Assembly (NCBI RefSeq): GCF_023101205.1
Contig: NZ_CP078078.1
Span: forward strand, 3,233,411-3,297,410
Origin: Microbacterium aurugineum
GTDB lineage: Bacteria > Actinomycetota > Actinomycetes > Actinomycetales > Microbacteriaceae
Direction of reading: 5' to 3'
Length of the DNA: 64,000 nt
Part shown: piece by piece, positions 9,433-17,283 of the stretch
Layout: the number at the start of each line of letters is the position of its first letter
Position numbering within the stretch: position 1 is the stretch's first letter
Made by a program: the position numbers and the translations under genes
Notes under the pieces: generated by a model
The model's database searches: none
What the model was told of the DNA's origin: nothing
What the model saw: only the letters and a program-made list of their open reading frames with translations

Positions 9433-10224
9433 TCAGTCGCTCAGCACGGCGGAGAGGAAGTCCCTCGTGCGCTGCTCGCGCGGCGCGGAGAACATCGTCT
9501 CGGGGTCGGCCTCCTCGACGATGCTGCCCTGATCGAACATCAGCACGCGGTTCGAGACGTCCCGGGCGAACTGCATCTCGTGGGTGACGATGAGCATGGT
9601 GATGTCGGTCGTCTCGGCGACGTCGCGCAGCACGCCGAGCACCTCCCCCACGATCTCGGGATCCAGAGCGCTGGTGACCTCGTCCAGCAGCAGGATCTCC
9701 GGGTCCATCGCGAGCGCCCGGGCGATGGCGACCCGCTGCTGCTGGCCACCCGAGAGCTGCAGCGGATGGGCGTCGGCCTTGTCCGCGAGGCCGACCTTCT
9801 GCAGCAGGTCGGTGGCCTTCGCGGTGGCCGCCGCCTTCGACATGCCGAGCACGTGCACGGGGGCCTCGATGAGGTTCTCCATCACGGTCATGTTGGGGAA
9901 CAGGTTGAACTGCTGGAAGACCATGCCGATGCGCTTGCGCACCTCGTTGCGGTGCTTCTCCCGCAACGGCACGCGCTTGCCGCCGCGTTCGACGTGCGTG
10001 AGCGGCTCCCCGTCGATGAAGATGTATCCGCCGTCGGCCTCTTCCAGCGTCATGACCAGACGGAGGATCGTGGTCTTGCCCGAACCGCTCGGTCCGATGA
10101 GCGTGACCCGGTCGCCCTGCTGCACGTCGAAGGTGAGGCCGTCGAGCACGACGTGGTCGCCGTAGCGCTTGTGCACCGCGTCGAAGCGGATGGCGGGACG
10201 GGAGTTCTCAGGAGGCGTATTCAA
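9433..10224 (-). CDS. Polar amino-acid/ectoine-type ABC importer, ATP-binding protein
   Basis: The 263-residue ABC ATPase has Walker A GPSGSGKT (44-51), the Q-loop FQQFNLFP (103-110), signature LSGGQ (157-161), Walker B LLLDE (178-182) and the switch His in IVTHE. The start is a TTG at 10224 that lies inside the end of the permease gene. It is chosen because GGAG sits 7 bases before it and the family's N-terminus then has normal length. It energises the two permeases encoded upstream. Closest by pattern is the EhuA/GlnQ group. The ehu assignment is likely, but substrate specificity cannot be proven from sequence. Confidence 0.85.
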   Translation of the reverse strand: MNTPPENSRPAIRFDAVHKRYGDHVVLDGLTFDVQQGDRVTLIGPSGSGKTTILRLVMTLEEADGGYIFIDGEPLTHVERGGKRVPLREKHRNEVRKRIGMVFQQFNLFPNMTVMENLIEAPVHVLGMSKAAATAKATDLLQKVGLADKADAHPLQLSGGQQQRVAIARALAMDPEILLLDEVTSALDPEIVGEVLGVLRDVAETTDITMLIVTHEMQFARDVSNRVLMFDQGSIVEEADPETMFSAPREQRTRDFLSAVLSD

Positions 10225-10864
10225 GGCGCTTCTCCAATCTGCGGACGAGGACGGATGCGGGGTAGCTGGCGAGGAAGAAGATCACGCCGGCGAGCGTGAT
10301 GGGCTCGAGGTAGCGGAAGCTGTTCCCGCCGAACTCCAGGGCGTTGCTGACCATGTCCGCCACGGTGATGGCGATGAGGAACGGGGTGTCCTTCAGCATC
10401 GAGATCACGTAGTTGCCCAGGGAAGGGACGGTCGCCCTGATCGCCTGCGGGAGCACCACGGCGGTCCAGGTGCGCGGGCGGGACATGCTCAGGGCGGTGG
10501 CAGCCTCCCACTGCCCGCGCGGGACGGACTCGATGCCGGCACGGTAGACCTCGGCCATGTAGGTCGCGTAGTGGATGCCGAACACCGCGATGCCGATGGT
10601 CAGCGGATCCACGGTCACCAGCGCGAAGTAGGCGAAGAGCAGCTGGATGACGATCGGGGTCATCCGGATGAAGTTCACCAGGAAGCCGACGCTCGCCGCG
10701 ACGGGTCGAGGGGCACTGCGGCGCACGACGGCGATCACGAGGCCGAGCACGGCGGCGATCGCGCTCCCGGCCAGGGTGACGACGAGGGTGACCGTGAAGA
10801 AGCCCTCGAGCAGGTGCGGGAGCGCCGCCCAGGCGGTGTCCCAGCTCCAGATGGGTCCGTTCAT
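10208..10864 (-). CDS. ABC importer permease, EhuD-like (PAAT family)
   Basis: The 218-residue permease has about five membrane helices and the EAA-type loop EAATALSMSRPRTWTAVVLP that contacts the ATPase. The ATG at 10864 overlaps the stop of the preceding permease gene by 4 bp and has GGGGAG upstream. Polar amino-acid uptake (PAAT) systems pair two such permeases. The same layout occurs in ectoine/hydroxyectoine importers (ehuBCDA order), which is exactly the order seen here on the minus strand. Confidence 0.85.
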   Translation of the reverse strand: MNGPIWSWDTAWAALPHLLEGFFTVTLVVTLAGSAIAAVLGLVIAVVRRSAPRPVAASVGFLVNFIRMTPIVIQLLFAYFALVTVDPLTIGIAVFGIHYATYMAEVYRAGIESVPRGQWEAATALSMSRPRTWTAVVLPQAIRATVPSLGNYVISMLKDTPFLIAITVADMVSNALEFGGNSFRYLEPITLAGVIFFLASYPASVLVRRLEKRLEYAS

Positions 10865-11580
10865 GCGGCGGTCTCCCCTCGGGTGACGGGCGAGCGGAAG
10901 CGCAGGGTCTCCGCCAGCGACTCCCCGCGCCCGAGCTTGTGCTTCGCGCGCACCTCCAGGGCGTTCATCACGAGGGTCAGCGCGTAGGCGATCACGAAGT
11001 AGAGCACCATGCCGACGACGCCGTAGAAGAAGGTGTCGGTCTGGATGCGGAGGCGGTCCAGCGCCACGGTCAGGTCGATGAGCGTGATGAACCCGACGAT
11101 CGCGGTGCCCTTGAGCAACTGGATGAGCAGATTCGTCAGAGAGGGGATCATGAGCGCCCAGGCCTGCGGGAAGATGACCCGGCGCATCCGGTGTGCAGGG
11201 GTCATGCTCAGGGCGGTGGTCGCCTCCCACTGCCCGGTCGGGACGGAGTTGATCGAGCCGCGGATGACCTCCGCACCGTAGGCACCGTAGTTGAGACCGA
11301 GGCCGAGGATGCCGCACGCGATCGGGGAGATCGAGACGCCGAGCTGGGGCAGCACGAAGAAGAGGAAGAACAGCTGCACGACCAGGGACGTGCCGCGGAA
11401 GAACTCGATGATCACCCGCGAGGTGCCCCGGATGACGATGTTCTCGGCACGGACCGAGAGACCGAGCACCACCGCGACGATGAGCGCGAGGAGGGCCCCG
11501 CCCACGGTCAGCGTGAGCGTGACGAGCACGCCGCCGCCGATCGCGGGCAGAGCCGCCCACAACGCGGACAGATTGTCCAT
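10861..11580 (-). CDS. ABC importer permease, EhuC-like (PAAT family)
   Basis: The 239-residue inner-membrane protein has five predicted helices and the coupling loop EATTALSMTPAHRMRRVIFP. It follows the binding-protein gene by 12 bases and overlaps the next permease by 4 bp. With its partner it forms the heterodimeric pore of a polar amino-acid/compatible-solute importer. The helix FFRGTSLVVQLFFLFF is characteristic of this permease family. Confidence 0.85.
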   Translation of the reverse strand: MDNLSALWAALPAIGGGVLVTLTLTVGGALLALIVAVVLGLSVRAENIVIRGTSRVIIEFFRGTSLVVQLFFLFFVLPQLGVSISPIACGILGLGLNYGAYGAEVIRGSINSVPTGQWEATTALSMTPAHRMRRVIFPQAWALMIPSLTNLLIQLLKGTAIVGFITLIDLTVALDRLRIQTDTFFYGVVGMVLYFVIAYALTLVMNALEVRAKHKLGRGESLAETLRFRSPVTRGETAA

Positions 11581-11592
11581 TCGCCGGTGGCC

Positions 11593-12486
11593 TCAGCCGA
11601 GCTCGCCCGCGCAGAGCTGGGCGGTCGTCAGGTCGGACGGCGGGAGGTTCTCCGCGGTGAAGCCGTACTCCCCGACGAGGTCGAGGTAGGCCTGCTCGTC
11701 GCCCGTGATGGAGGCGAGCTGCTCGTTGTATGCGTCGAGGAGCTCCGTGTCACCGGTGCGGAACACGGTCGACCCGGCACCGATCTGCGGCACGCCGTCG
11801 ATCTCCTGGACGAACGCCTCGGTCGTCTCGACGCCGGCGTCCGGGTTGTTGTCCGCCATCCAGTTCAGCGAGATCGCCGTCATCGCGAAGGCGTCGGCGC
11901 GCCCGTTGGCGACGAGGTCCATGCCGGACTGCGCGTTGTCCACCGACACCGTGTTCGAGATGCCGAGCTTCTCGGCGTATCCGCTCTCGATCCCTCCGCC
12001 GAGCACGGCGAGCGTGACCTCGGGGTCGTCGACGACCGAGTCGAGGTCGGTGAGACCGCGCGGGTTGCCCTCGGGCACCATCAGCGTGGTGGTGTACATG
12101 ATCTCGGGATCGCTGAACGCCGCCTCCTCGCAGCGCTCGGGCAGGATCGACATCCCGGCGCTGATCGCGTCGAAGCGGCCGGCCTTGAGTCCGGGGATCA
12201 GCGAGTTCCAGTCGACCTCGACCACCTCGACGTCGTCGATCCCCATGTTCGAGAAGATCTCGCGGTGCATGGCGATGGTCGCGCCGGTGGGCTCGCCGCC
12301 CTCGACCCACGAGTACGGACGCTCGTCGGCGATCGCGACGGTGATCTTCCCGTCGTTCTGCAGCTGCTCGAGCGTCGAGCCGCTCCCCTCGTCCGTGCCG
12401 GACGACGAGCAGGCGGCCAGAGTCACGACGAGCGCGGCGGAGGCCGCGACGGCGCCGGCGCGCAGATGAGTTCGGGTGGAGGGCAT
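11593..12486 (-). CDS. Solute-binding lipoprotein, EhuB-like
   Basis: The 297-residue precursor has a lipoprotein signal: basic start, hydrophobic stretch and lipobox VTLAAC with Cys26. The SBP family 3 fold then follows with ERPYSWVEGGEPTG, an AGRFDAISAGMSILPER segment and the MDLVANGRADAF lobe. The combination with EhuC/EhuD/EhuA-type partners and a GntR gene suggests ectoine or another zwitterionic solute. Amino acids remain possible. The frame stays open upstream, but ATG 12486 gives the signal peptide directly. Confidence 0.8.
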   Translation of the reverse strand: MPSTRTHLRAGAVAASAALVVTLAACSSSGTDEGSGSTLEQLQNDGKITVAIADERPYSWVEGGEPTGATIAMHREIFSNMGIDDVEVVEVDWNSLIPGLKAGRFDAISAGMSILPERCEEAAFSDPEIMYTTTLMVPEGNPRGLTDLDSVVDDPEVTLAVLGGGIESGYAEKLGISNTVSVDNAQSGMDLVANGRADAFAMTAISLNWMADNNPDAGVETTEAFVQEIDGVPQIGAGSTVFRTGDTELLDAYNEQLASITGDEQAYLDLVGEYGFTAENLPPSDLTTAQLCAGELG

Positions 12487-12579
12487 ACGGTTCCTCTTTC
12501 GATATCGGGCGTGCGGTTGGGCGGGCGAGACCGTTCTCCGGTCTCGGGCCGACGGCCACGTTATGCCGGATCGACCGTT

Positions 12580-12660
12580 TGTGCACATTCAGACTGTCGG
12601 ATTGTCTACATTTATACAAACTCGTTATGGTGGGGTGCCCGGCCCGTGCGGACACGTGTC
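12580..12660. promoter_or_regulatory. Divergent intergenic region with two GntR-type operator cores
   Basis: Between the importer operon and the GntR gene are two FadR/FCD-type cores of the form TGT-N2-ACA: TGTGCACA at 12580-12587 and TGTCTACA at 12603-12610. Their centres are 23 bp apart, about two helical turns on one face. A further perfect palindrome GACACGTGTC lies at 12651-12660. The stretch is AT-rich relative to its surroundings, as expected for two divergent promoters. Exact -35/-10 boxes are uncertain. Confidence 0.5.
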
Positions 12661-12719
12661 GGGCTCCGACACACGTCGGATGCAGAATGGAGTCACCGAC
12701 GATCGACTCAGGAGCGCTC

Positions 12720-13472
12720 ATGCCACTCACGCCCGCCCCGAACGGGATGCCCGGCGCGGTCTTCCGCATGGCACGGCCTTCGACGGTCGACCTGATCACG
12801 GCCGAACTCCGGTCGGCGATCTTCTCCGGCGCACTGCCCGTCGGCAGCCCCCTGGGCGAGGTGGACATCGCCGCGAAGCTCGGCGTGAGCCGCGGTCCCC
12901 TGCGCGAGGCGGCGCAGCGACTCGTGCAGGAGGGCGCACTGACGGCACTTCCGGGTCGGGGCCTGCGCGTGAGCGTGATCCCGGTCGACGGCATCGCCGA
13001 CCTCTACACCGAGCGCCGGGCCGTGGAGTGCGAAGCCGTGCGCCTCATCGTGAAGAACCGGCTTCCGGCGGCGGAGCAGCTCGAGAGCGCGTTGGCCGAG
13101 CTGAGGCAGGCGAGCACCCGCGCGGACGCACTCGGCATCGGCGACGCGGACATCGCGTTCCACCAGGCCCTCGTGAATGCCGCGCAGAGCCCTCGGCTCT
13201 CCCGCGCCATGATGACGCTCGCGCTCCAGACGCGGATCGCGAGCTTCAGTGCCGACGAAGGTTATGCGGTGCCCGCCTCCGTCTCACCCACCTATCAGGC
13301 GTTGATCGACGCACTGTCGCACCACGACGCACCGGGCGCACTGGCCGCGCTCGACGAGCAGTTCGACGATGCGGTCGCGCGCCTCACGGGCCGGCGCGAT
13401 GTCGAGACCGTGGAGACGGGTGCGATCCTGGCACCGCCCACGCTCAGCAGGATCGACGTGGCCGACGCCTGA
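12720..13472 (+). CDS. GntR-family (FadR/FCD type) transcriptional regulator
   Basis: The 250-residue protein starts at ATG 12720, chosen for AGGAG 8 bases upstream and because the winged helix then begins near residue 20. The winged helix contains LGEVDIAAKLGVSRGPLREA (about 45-64). The C-terminal FCD ligand-binding domain (about 90-220) has the expected acidic/His pattern, including DADIAFHQALVNAA. Placed divergently to the importer operon, it is the obvious candidate regulator of it. Confidence 0.88.
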   Translation: MPLTPAPNGMPGAVFRMARPSTVDLITAELRSAIFSGALPVGSPLGEVDIAAKLGVSRGPLREAAQRLVQEGALTALPGRGLRVSVIPVDGIADLYTERRAVECEAVRLIVKNRLPAAEQLESALAELRQASTRADALGIGDADIAFHQALVNAAQSPRLSRAMMTLALQTRIASFSADEGYAVPASVSPTYQALIDALSHHDAPGALAALDEQFDDAVARLTGRRDVETVETGAILAPPTLSRIDVADA

Positions 13473-13500
13473 CCGGCACCTTCCACACGGGGACACTTCC

Positions 13501-13559
13501 ATTCACGTGAATCCACCCCGGTCGTGAAGGCGTAGGGTGGAAGGAAGGACGGACCGTCC
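13501..13559. promoter_or_regulatory. Two palindromes before the SDR gene
   Basis: ATTCACGTGAAT (13501-13512) is a perfect 12-bp palindrome. GGACGG-A-CCGTCC (13547-13559) is a perfect 6-1-6 palindrome. A TAGGGT -10-like box lies between them at 13533-13538. They may be operators of the downstream dehydrogenase; the regulator is not identifiable. Confidence 0.4.
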
Positions 13560-13604
13560 GAGAAGATCTCCCGGCACCGTGCCCGCCCGGAAGTGGAGTC
13601 TCTC

Positions 13605-14357
13605 GTGGCTCAGTACGACGTCTCGAACCGCTCGGCGATCGTGACGGGAGCAGGCAGCGGAATCGGACGCTCGACCGCTCTCCTGCTGGCGAAGAACGGG
13701 GCAGCGGTCGTGGTCAACGACCTGAATGCCGAGCACGCGAACGCGGTCGTCGAGGAGATCCGCGCGGCCGGCGGCACGGCCGAGGCCTCCGTGGGCGATG
13801 CGACGGACGCCGCCTGGATCGCCTCCTCCATCGAGACCGCCAACTCCCTGGCTCCGCTGCGCATCGGGGTCAACAACGCCGGCATCGGCGGCGCGACCGC
13901 CCCGACCGCGGAGTACGAGGACGACGCCTGGGACAAGGTCATCGCGATCAACCTCAACGCCGTGTTCCGGAACATGAAGGCGCAGATCCCGTCGATCCTC
14001 GCGAACGGCGGGGGATCGGTCGTGAACATCGCCTCGATCCTGGGAAGCGTCGGGTTCGCCGGCTCGCCCGCCTACGTCACCGCCAAGCACGGCGTGGTCG
14101 GCATGACCAAGTCGGCAGCGCTCGAGTACTCGGCGAAGGGGGTGCGCGTGAACTCGGTGGGCCCCGGCTTCATCGACACCCCGCTGCTCGCGAACATGGG
14201 CGACGAGGCGAAGGAGTTCCTCGTGAGCAAGCACCCGATCGGCCGACTGGGCCAGGCCGACGAGGTCGCGAACCTCATCGCATTCCTCGCCAGTGACGCC
14301 GCGAGCTTCATCACCGGCAGCTACCACCTCGTCGACGGCGGATACACCGCCCTCTGA
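13605..14357 (+). CDS. Short-chain dehydrogenase/reductase (classical SDR)
   Basis: The 250-residue classical SDR has the cofactor motif TGAGSGIG near the N-terminus, NNAGIGG, the catalytic Ser in NIASILGS and the YxxxK pair in AYVTAKHG. The end SFITGSYHLVDGGYTAL is typical. GTG 13605 is taken as start because GGAG lies 6 bases before it; a GTG at 13593 is in frame but overlaps that site. The substrate is unknown. It lies 130 bp after the GntR gene in the same direction, so a link to the importer is possible. Confidence 0.9.
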   Translation: MAQYDVSNRSAIVTGAGSGIGRSTALLLAKNGAAVVVNDLNAEHANAVVEEIRAAGGTAEASVGDATDAAWIASSIETANSLAPLRIGVNNAGIGGATAPTAEYEDDAWDKVIAINLNAVFRNMKAQIPSILANGGGSVVNIASILGSVGFAGSPAYVTAKHGVVGMTKSAALEYSAKGVRVNSVGPGFIDTPLLANMGDEAKEFLVSKHPIGRLGQADEVANLIAFLASDAASFITGSYHLVDGGYTAL

Positions 14358-14363
14358 GCGAAG

Positions 14364-14405
14364 GGCATCCGGCCGCCAGGACCCGATTCCGGGCGGCCGG
14401 ATGCC
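14364..14405 (+). terminator. Strong hairpin terminator after the SDR
   Basis: A perfect 14-bp GC-rich stem (14364-14377 with 14392-14405) and a 14-base loop begin 6 bases after the stop codon. Confidence 0.75.
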
Positions 14406-14506
14406 AAGAGCAGCGATGTCGTCACCCCCCGGTGACACCGCCACACACCTCCGTCCGGTCTTCGCGCTGCTTTGCCCAGGAGCGCGGAGTTGACGGAGGC
14501 GAGCTT

Positions 14507-14833
14507 TCAGGCGACCGCGTGCATCGGTGCCGCAGACGGCAACGACGCGGCGAAGTCGGGATCCGTGAGGTCCAGCCCGTTCGCCGAACTCGCGGCAGCC
14601 ATCATCTTCACCAGCAACGGCCGCTGGAGCTCACGCTCGTCGTCCACCACGAAGCGCACCGGAATCGACGCGTGCATCCACAGGGTCTCGATGGTCGACT
14701 CCGTCGTACGCAGCGTGAGCGGGAAGGACTCGCCCCGACGGAGCTTCGTCACGGCGACGAGTCGGAGATGCGCGAGCAGCGGGTCGTCGATCTCGATGAC
14801 CTTCGATTCTCCGGCGTAGCTGAGCAGACCCAT
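14507..14833 (-). CDS. DUF7882-type small protein
   Basis: This is a 108-residue protein. The pattern GLLSYAGESKVIEIDDPLLA followed by HLRLVAVTKLRRGESFPLTL and the LWMHASIPVRFVVDDE strand matches a family widespread in Microbacteriaceae, now called DUF7882. That family was often mislabelled ATP-dependent DNA ligase; no ligase motif is present. Function is unknown. A palindromic operator covers its promoter spacer, and a MarR gene lies just upstream on the same strand, so it is probably a MarR-regulated target. Confidence 0.75.
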   Translation of the reverse strand: MGLLSYAGESKVIEIDDPLLAHLRLVAVTKLRRGESFPLTLRTTESTIETLWMHASIPVRFVVDDERELQRPLLVKMMAAASSANGLDLTDPDFAASLPSAAPMHAVA

Positions 14834-14871
14834 GACGTCCCCTTCCCGTATTTCGTACAGGAATTAGATTA

Positions 14872-14884
14872 CTAGTTTAACTAG
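14872..14884 (-). promoter_or_regulatory. MarR-type operator in the promoter of the DUF7882 gene
   Basis: CTAGTT-T-AACTAG is a perfect 6-1-6 palindrome in an unusually AT-rich patch. On the minus strand it fills the spacer between a weak -35 (TTCCAT) and a -10 TAATCT, so a bound dimer would exclude RNA polymerase. A matching half-site (AACTAG) also lies upstream of the MarR gene, near 15405-15410. Confidence 0.6.
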
Positions 14885-14901
14885 CTAAATGGAAGTCGGG
14901 C

Positions 14902-15345
14902 CTATTCGATGCCTTCGATTTCGCGGGCGAGGCGCCGCAGGAACAGCGAGATCGCGGCGAGTTGCTCGGGTGCGAACTCCCTCTCCACCCGCTCGATGCG
15001 GCGAGAGATCTCGTCGGCAGGAGAGTGCAGATCGCGAAGAGATGGACGGATGATCTTCGACCGCGCGTCGTCCGGATGGACGGCCACGACCACCTGACCG
15101 CGCTCGGCGAGCCGGCGCACGACGGAGGTGACGGCCGCCGTGCTCACCCCGAGCTGAGCGGCCAGCTCGCCGGGCGTGACCGGAGAATCGACCGGAGCCG
15201 ACGCGATGATACGCATGGCCGATCGATCCGTCTCATTGGGTTGACGCGTTGCCGCCAGCCGTCGACGCAGCTGCGCCTCGGCCCGCCGGAACTCTTCGAC
15301 ATCGCGGGCGAGCTCCGATGCCACGACGTCCAGACCATTCCCCAT
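14902..15345 (-). CDS. MarR-family transcriptional regulator
   Basis: The 147-residue protein starts at ATG 15345, chosen because GGGGAGGTG lies just upstream; an in-frame extension to 15513 has no such site. The winged helix includes TPGELAAQLGVSTAAVTSVV and the wing HPDDARSKI. It reads toward the DUF7882 gene 68 bp downstream, whose promoter carries a palindromic operator. Ligand unknown. Confidence 0.85.
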   Translation of the reverse strand: MGNGLDVVASELARDVEEFRRAEAQLRRRLAATRQPNETDRSAMRIIASAPVDSPVTPGELAAQLGVSTAAVTSVVRRLAERGQVVVAVHPDDARSKIIRPSLRDLHSPADEISRRIERVEREFAPEQLAAISLFLRRLAREIEGIE

Positions 15346-15475
15346 TACGCACCTCCCCCGCGGCCCAGGTGCCCATGTTACCTCGGCAGCCTTATTACCT
15401 GACGAACTAGGGAATTCGGTCGTCGCCGGCACCCTCCCACGATGAGAGGATTGACTCACCGCGCGAAAGGAACCC

Positions 15476-15718
15476 ATGGTCGACCCGGTCACCCTCGAGG
15501 ACGAGAAGTTCATCGGCTATGCGAGCCTGCTCGAGCACCTGCAGAGCCGGTTCCCCGGGATTCCTCGCGACAGGATCGAGCAGATCATCGTGGCGGAGAA
15601 CGACGCGATCACCGGCGGGTTCCTGCTCGTGGTCCCCGTCGGCGTCGCCGCGGGAGCGGTGGAGATGCTCGAACGGGAGTCCCTCCCCGAGGCCGACGGA
15701 GAGGTGGTGGCGTCATGA
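15476..15718 (+). CDS. Small protein with a three-helix-bundle-type dimerisation motif
   Basis: The 80-residue protein starts at ATG 15476 with AAAGGA 6 bases upstream. The first half, EHLQSRFPGIPRDRIEQIIV, resembles the three-helix-bundle dimerisation segment found in many small actinobacterial proteins. The second half, GGFLLVVPVGVAAGAVEML, could be a short helix or strand pair rather than a true membrane segment. The stop overlaps the start of the following MarR gene (ATGA), so the two are a translationally coupled pair. Function not known. Confidence 0.6.
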   Translation: MVDPVTLEDEKFIGYASLLEHLQSRFPGIPRDRIEQIIVAENDAITGGFLLVVPVGVAAGAVEMLERESLPEADGEVVAS

Positions 15719-16269
15719 GCGAGCCCCAGGAGTACACGCGCTCCGGATACTGGTACCCCGACGGCGGGAACGTCAGCACCGTCGACGTGCTGAACATGCT
15801 GCGGCGCTACCGGGCGGCCGAGACCGCGATGCGCGCACGCACCCGCGCATCGATGGGAATGAACGAAACCGACCTGATGGCACTGCGCTTCCTGCTCCGG
15901 GAGCAGCGGGCGGGCCGCATCGTCCGCCCGATCGACATCGCGAAGATGCTCGACATCTCCACGGCGTCGACGACCACTCTCATCGACCGGCTCGAGAAGG
16001 GCGGACACGTCCGTCGCGAGCCCCACCCCACCGACCGCCGCGCGGGAGTCGTGGTGCCGACCGTGAGCAGCGACGAAGAGGTCCGCGCGACCCTCGGGGC
16101 CATGCATCGACGCATGCTCGCCCTGGTCGACGAGCTGTCCGACGACGAGCGTGCGGTGGTCACGCGGTTCCTCGCCGGCATGACGGCGGCGATCGAAGAG
16201 GCCTCCGACCTCGACCAGGAGCTGCGCGACGCCATCCGCGACGAGAAGGACACGGGCCCCGCGCGCTGA
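15715..16269 (+). CDS. MarR-family regulator coupled to the upstream small protein
   Basis: The 184-residue protein starts at ATG 15715, overlapping the previous stop by 4 bp. The winged helix lies at about residues 45-115, with RPIDIAKMLDISTASTTTLI as the DNA-reading part and HPTDRRAGVV as the wing. It carries an N-terminal extension rich in Tyr/Gly and an acidic C-terminal tail. It is unlikely to act on the DUF7882 promoter, which has its own MarR gene. The target is unknown. Confidence 0.82.
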   Translation: MSEPQEYTRSGYWYPDGGNVSTVDVLNMLRRYRAAETAMRARTRASMGMNETDLMALRFLLREQRAGRIVRPIDIAKMLDISTASTTTLIDRLEKGGHVRREPHPTDRRAGVVVPTVSSDEEVRATLGAMHRRMLALVDELSDDERAVVTRFLAGMTAAIEEASDLDQELRDAIRDEKDTGPAR

Positions 16270-16303
16270 CCCGCCGTCGCCGCCAGCCCGACACCCCGAG
16301 CCC

Positions 16304-16621
16304 CTACAGCCCCTCCGCGATCTCCTTGATCGCGGCGAGGCGGCGGTCCCACTCGCGCCCGATCACGTCGAGCTTCGCAGCGGTGGCGGAGAGCTCGGCA
16401 CCGACCACGCGGAAGCGCACCTCGCGGCCGACCCGCACGGGCTCGACGAGACCGACCTCCTGCAAGACGGCGAGATGCTTCGCGATCGCCTGACGGGACA
16501 CCGGAAGGCGCCCGGCGAGCGCGGATGCCGACGCCTCCGCCTCCCCGAGCTCCGTCAGGATGCGCCAGCGCGTCTCGTCCGCGAGCGCCGAGAACATGGG
16601 CAGGAGGGTTGCTGCGGTCAT
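16304..16621 (-). CDS. ArsR-family repressor, second gene of an SRPBCC/ArsR pair
   Basis: The 105-residue winged-helix protein starts MTAATLLPMFSALADETRWR, with recognition helix PVSRQAIAKHLAVLQEVGLV. The ATG at 16621 overlaps the stop of the SRPBCC gene by 4 bp. Here the regulator is distal, the reverse of the pair at the left end of the window. Several TTGCAA-type palindromes upstream of the operon are likely its binding sites. Confidence 0.88.
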   Translation of the reverse strand: MTAATLLPMFSALADETRWRILTELGEAEASASALAGRLPVSRQAIAKHLAVLQEVGLVEPVRVGREVRFRVVGAELSATAAKLDVIGREWDRRLAAIKEIAEGL

Positions 16622-17100
16622 GCTTCGCCTTCCACCAGGGTGACCATCTTGTCCAGCTCCAGGTCCCAGCCCGTGCGGTGCGACTGCAGGTTGGCGCGCG
16701 GGTCGGACGTGCGCTCGAAGCCGCTCTCGACGACCGTGAGGCGCGTGCCACCCTCGGCCTCTTCGAGCGTGAAGGTGAAGACCGTCGAGGTGGTCTCGTC
16801 GATGCTGTCGGGCAAGGCACCGAGGGCGTCGTCGTTGTTCCAGCGGTAGGTGATGCGCCGCGGCTCGTCGTACTCCTCGACCCGCAGGGGGATCACGTCG
16901 TAGTCGGGGAAGGTCATCGTGCCGGTCGCGCCGACCCCGGTGCCGTCGAGCACGGTGCGCCCGAACCACCGGGAGATGTGCTCCGGCTCGGCCACTGCCC
17001 GCCAGACCTTGTCGGCGGGTGCTGCGATCAGGATGGTCCGCCGAACGGAGAAGGTCTCCTCGTCGACGACGGACGCCTCGTTGTGGGTCATGTTCACCAT
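16618..17100 (-). CDS. SRPBCC/AHSA1-type protein
   Basis: The 160-residue single SRPBCC domain has RRTILIAAPADKVWRAVAEP near the start, HISRWFGRTVLDG, and GWDLELDKMVTLVE at the end. ATG 17100 is preferred over an in-frame ATG at 17127 because AAAGGA sits at the correct distance before it. Such proteins bind lipophilic ligands. It is translationally coupled to the ArsR gene and probably controlled by it. Confidence 0.85.
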   Translation of the reverse strand: MVNMTHNEASVVDEETFSVRRTILIAAPADKVWRAVAEPEHISRWFGRTVLDGTGVGATGTMTFPDYDVIPLRVEEYDEPRRITYRWNNDDALGALPDSIDETTSTVFTFTLEEAEGGTRLTVVESGFERTSDPRANLQSHRTGWDLELDKMVTLVEGEA

Positions 17101-17151
17101 GATGGTTCCTTTCGGCGCTTCCTGCATGTTCCGTCGGCCGGGCGACCGACT

Positions 17152-17202
17152 GCAACTTCAGGGTTGCATGTTGCGGGCGGAAACGCAACCCTTGCATTGC
17201 AA
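17152..17202. promoter_or_regulatory. Cluster of TTGCAA-type palindromes (putative ArsR operators)
   Basis: TGCAAC-N6-GTTGCA occupies about 17151-17168, and TTGCA-T-TGCAA lies at 17192-17202. A wider inverted repeat (AGGGTTGC at 17160-17167 with GCAACCCT at 17185-17192) links the two. All lie between the SRPBCC/ArsR operon and the divergent SDR-DUF2867 gene. Confidence 0.55.
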
Positions 17203-17248
17203 TAGGGGCTTGTGCCCGTACCGGTCGCCACGACGCCCCGCAACCCCG

Positions 17249-17277
17249 TTCCACCGGACGCGGGGGCGACCTACGCT
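17249..17277 (+). promoter_or_regulatory. Probable leaderless promoter of the SDR-DUF2867 gene
   Basis: A -10 box TACGCT (17272-17277) ends 6 bases before the ATG at 17284. A weak -35 (TTCCAC, 17249-17254) lies 17 bp upstream. The lack of a Shine-Dalgarno before the ATG fits a leaderless message. Confidence 0.45.
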
Positions 17278-17283
17278 CGACCT

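Noticed and set aside
14507..14833. DNA ligase annotation for the 108-residue protein
   Set aside because: The name is a known misannotation of this family; there is no KxDG motif.
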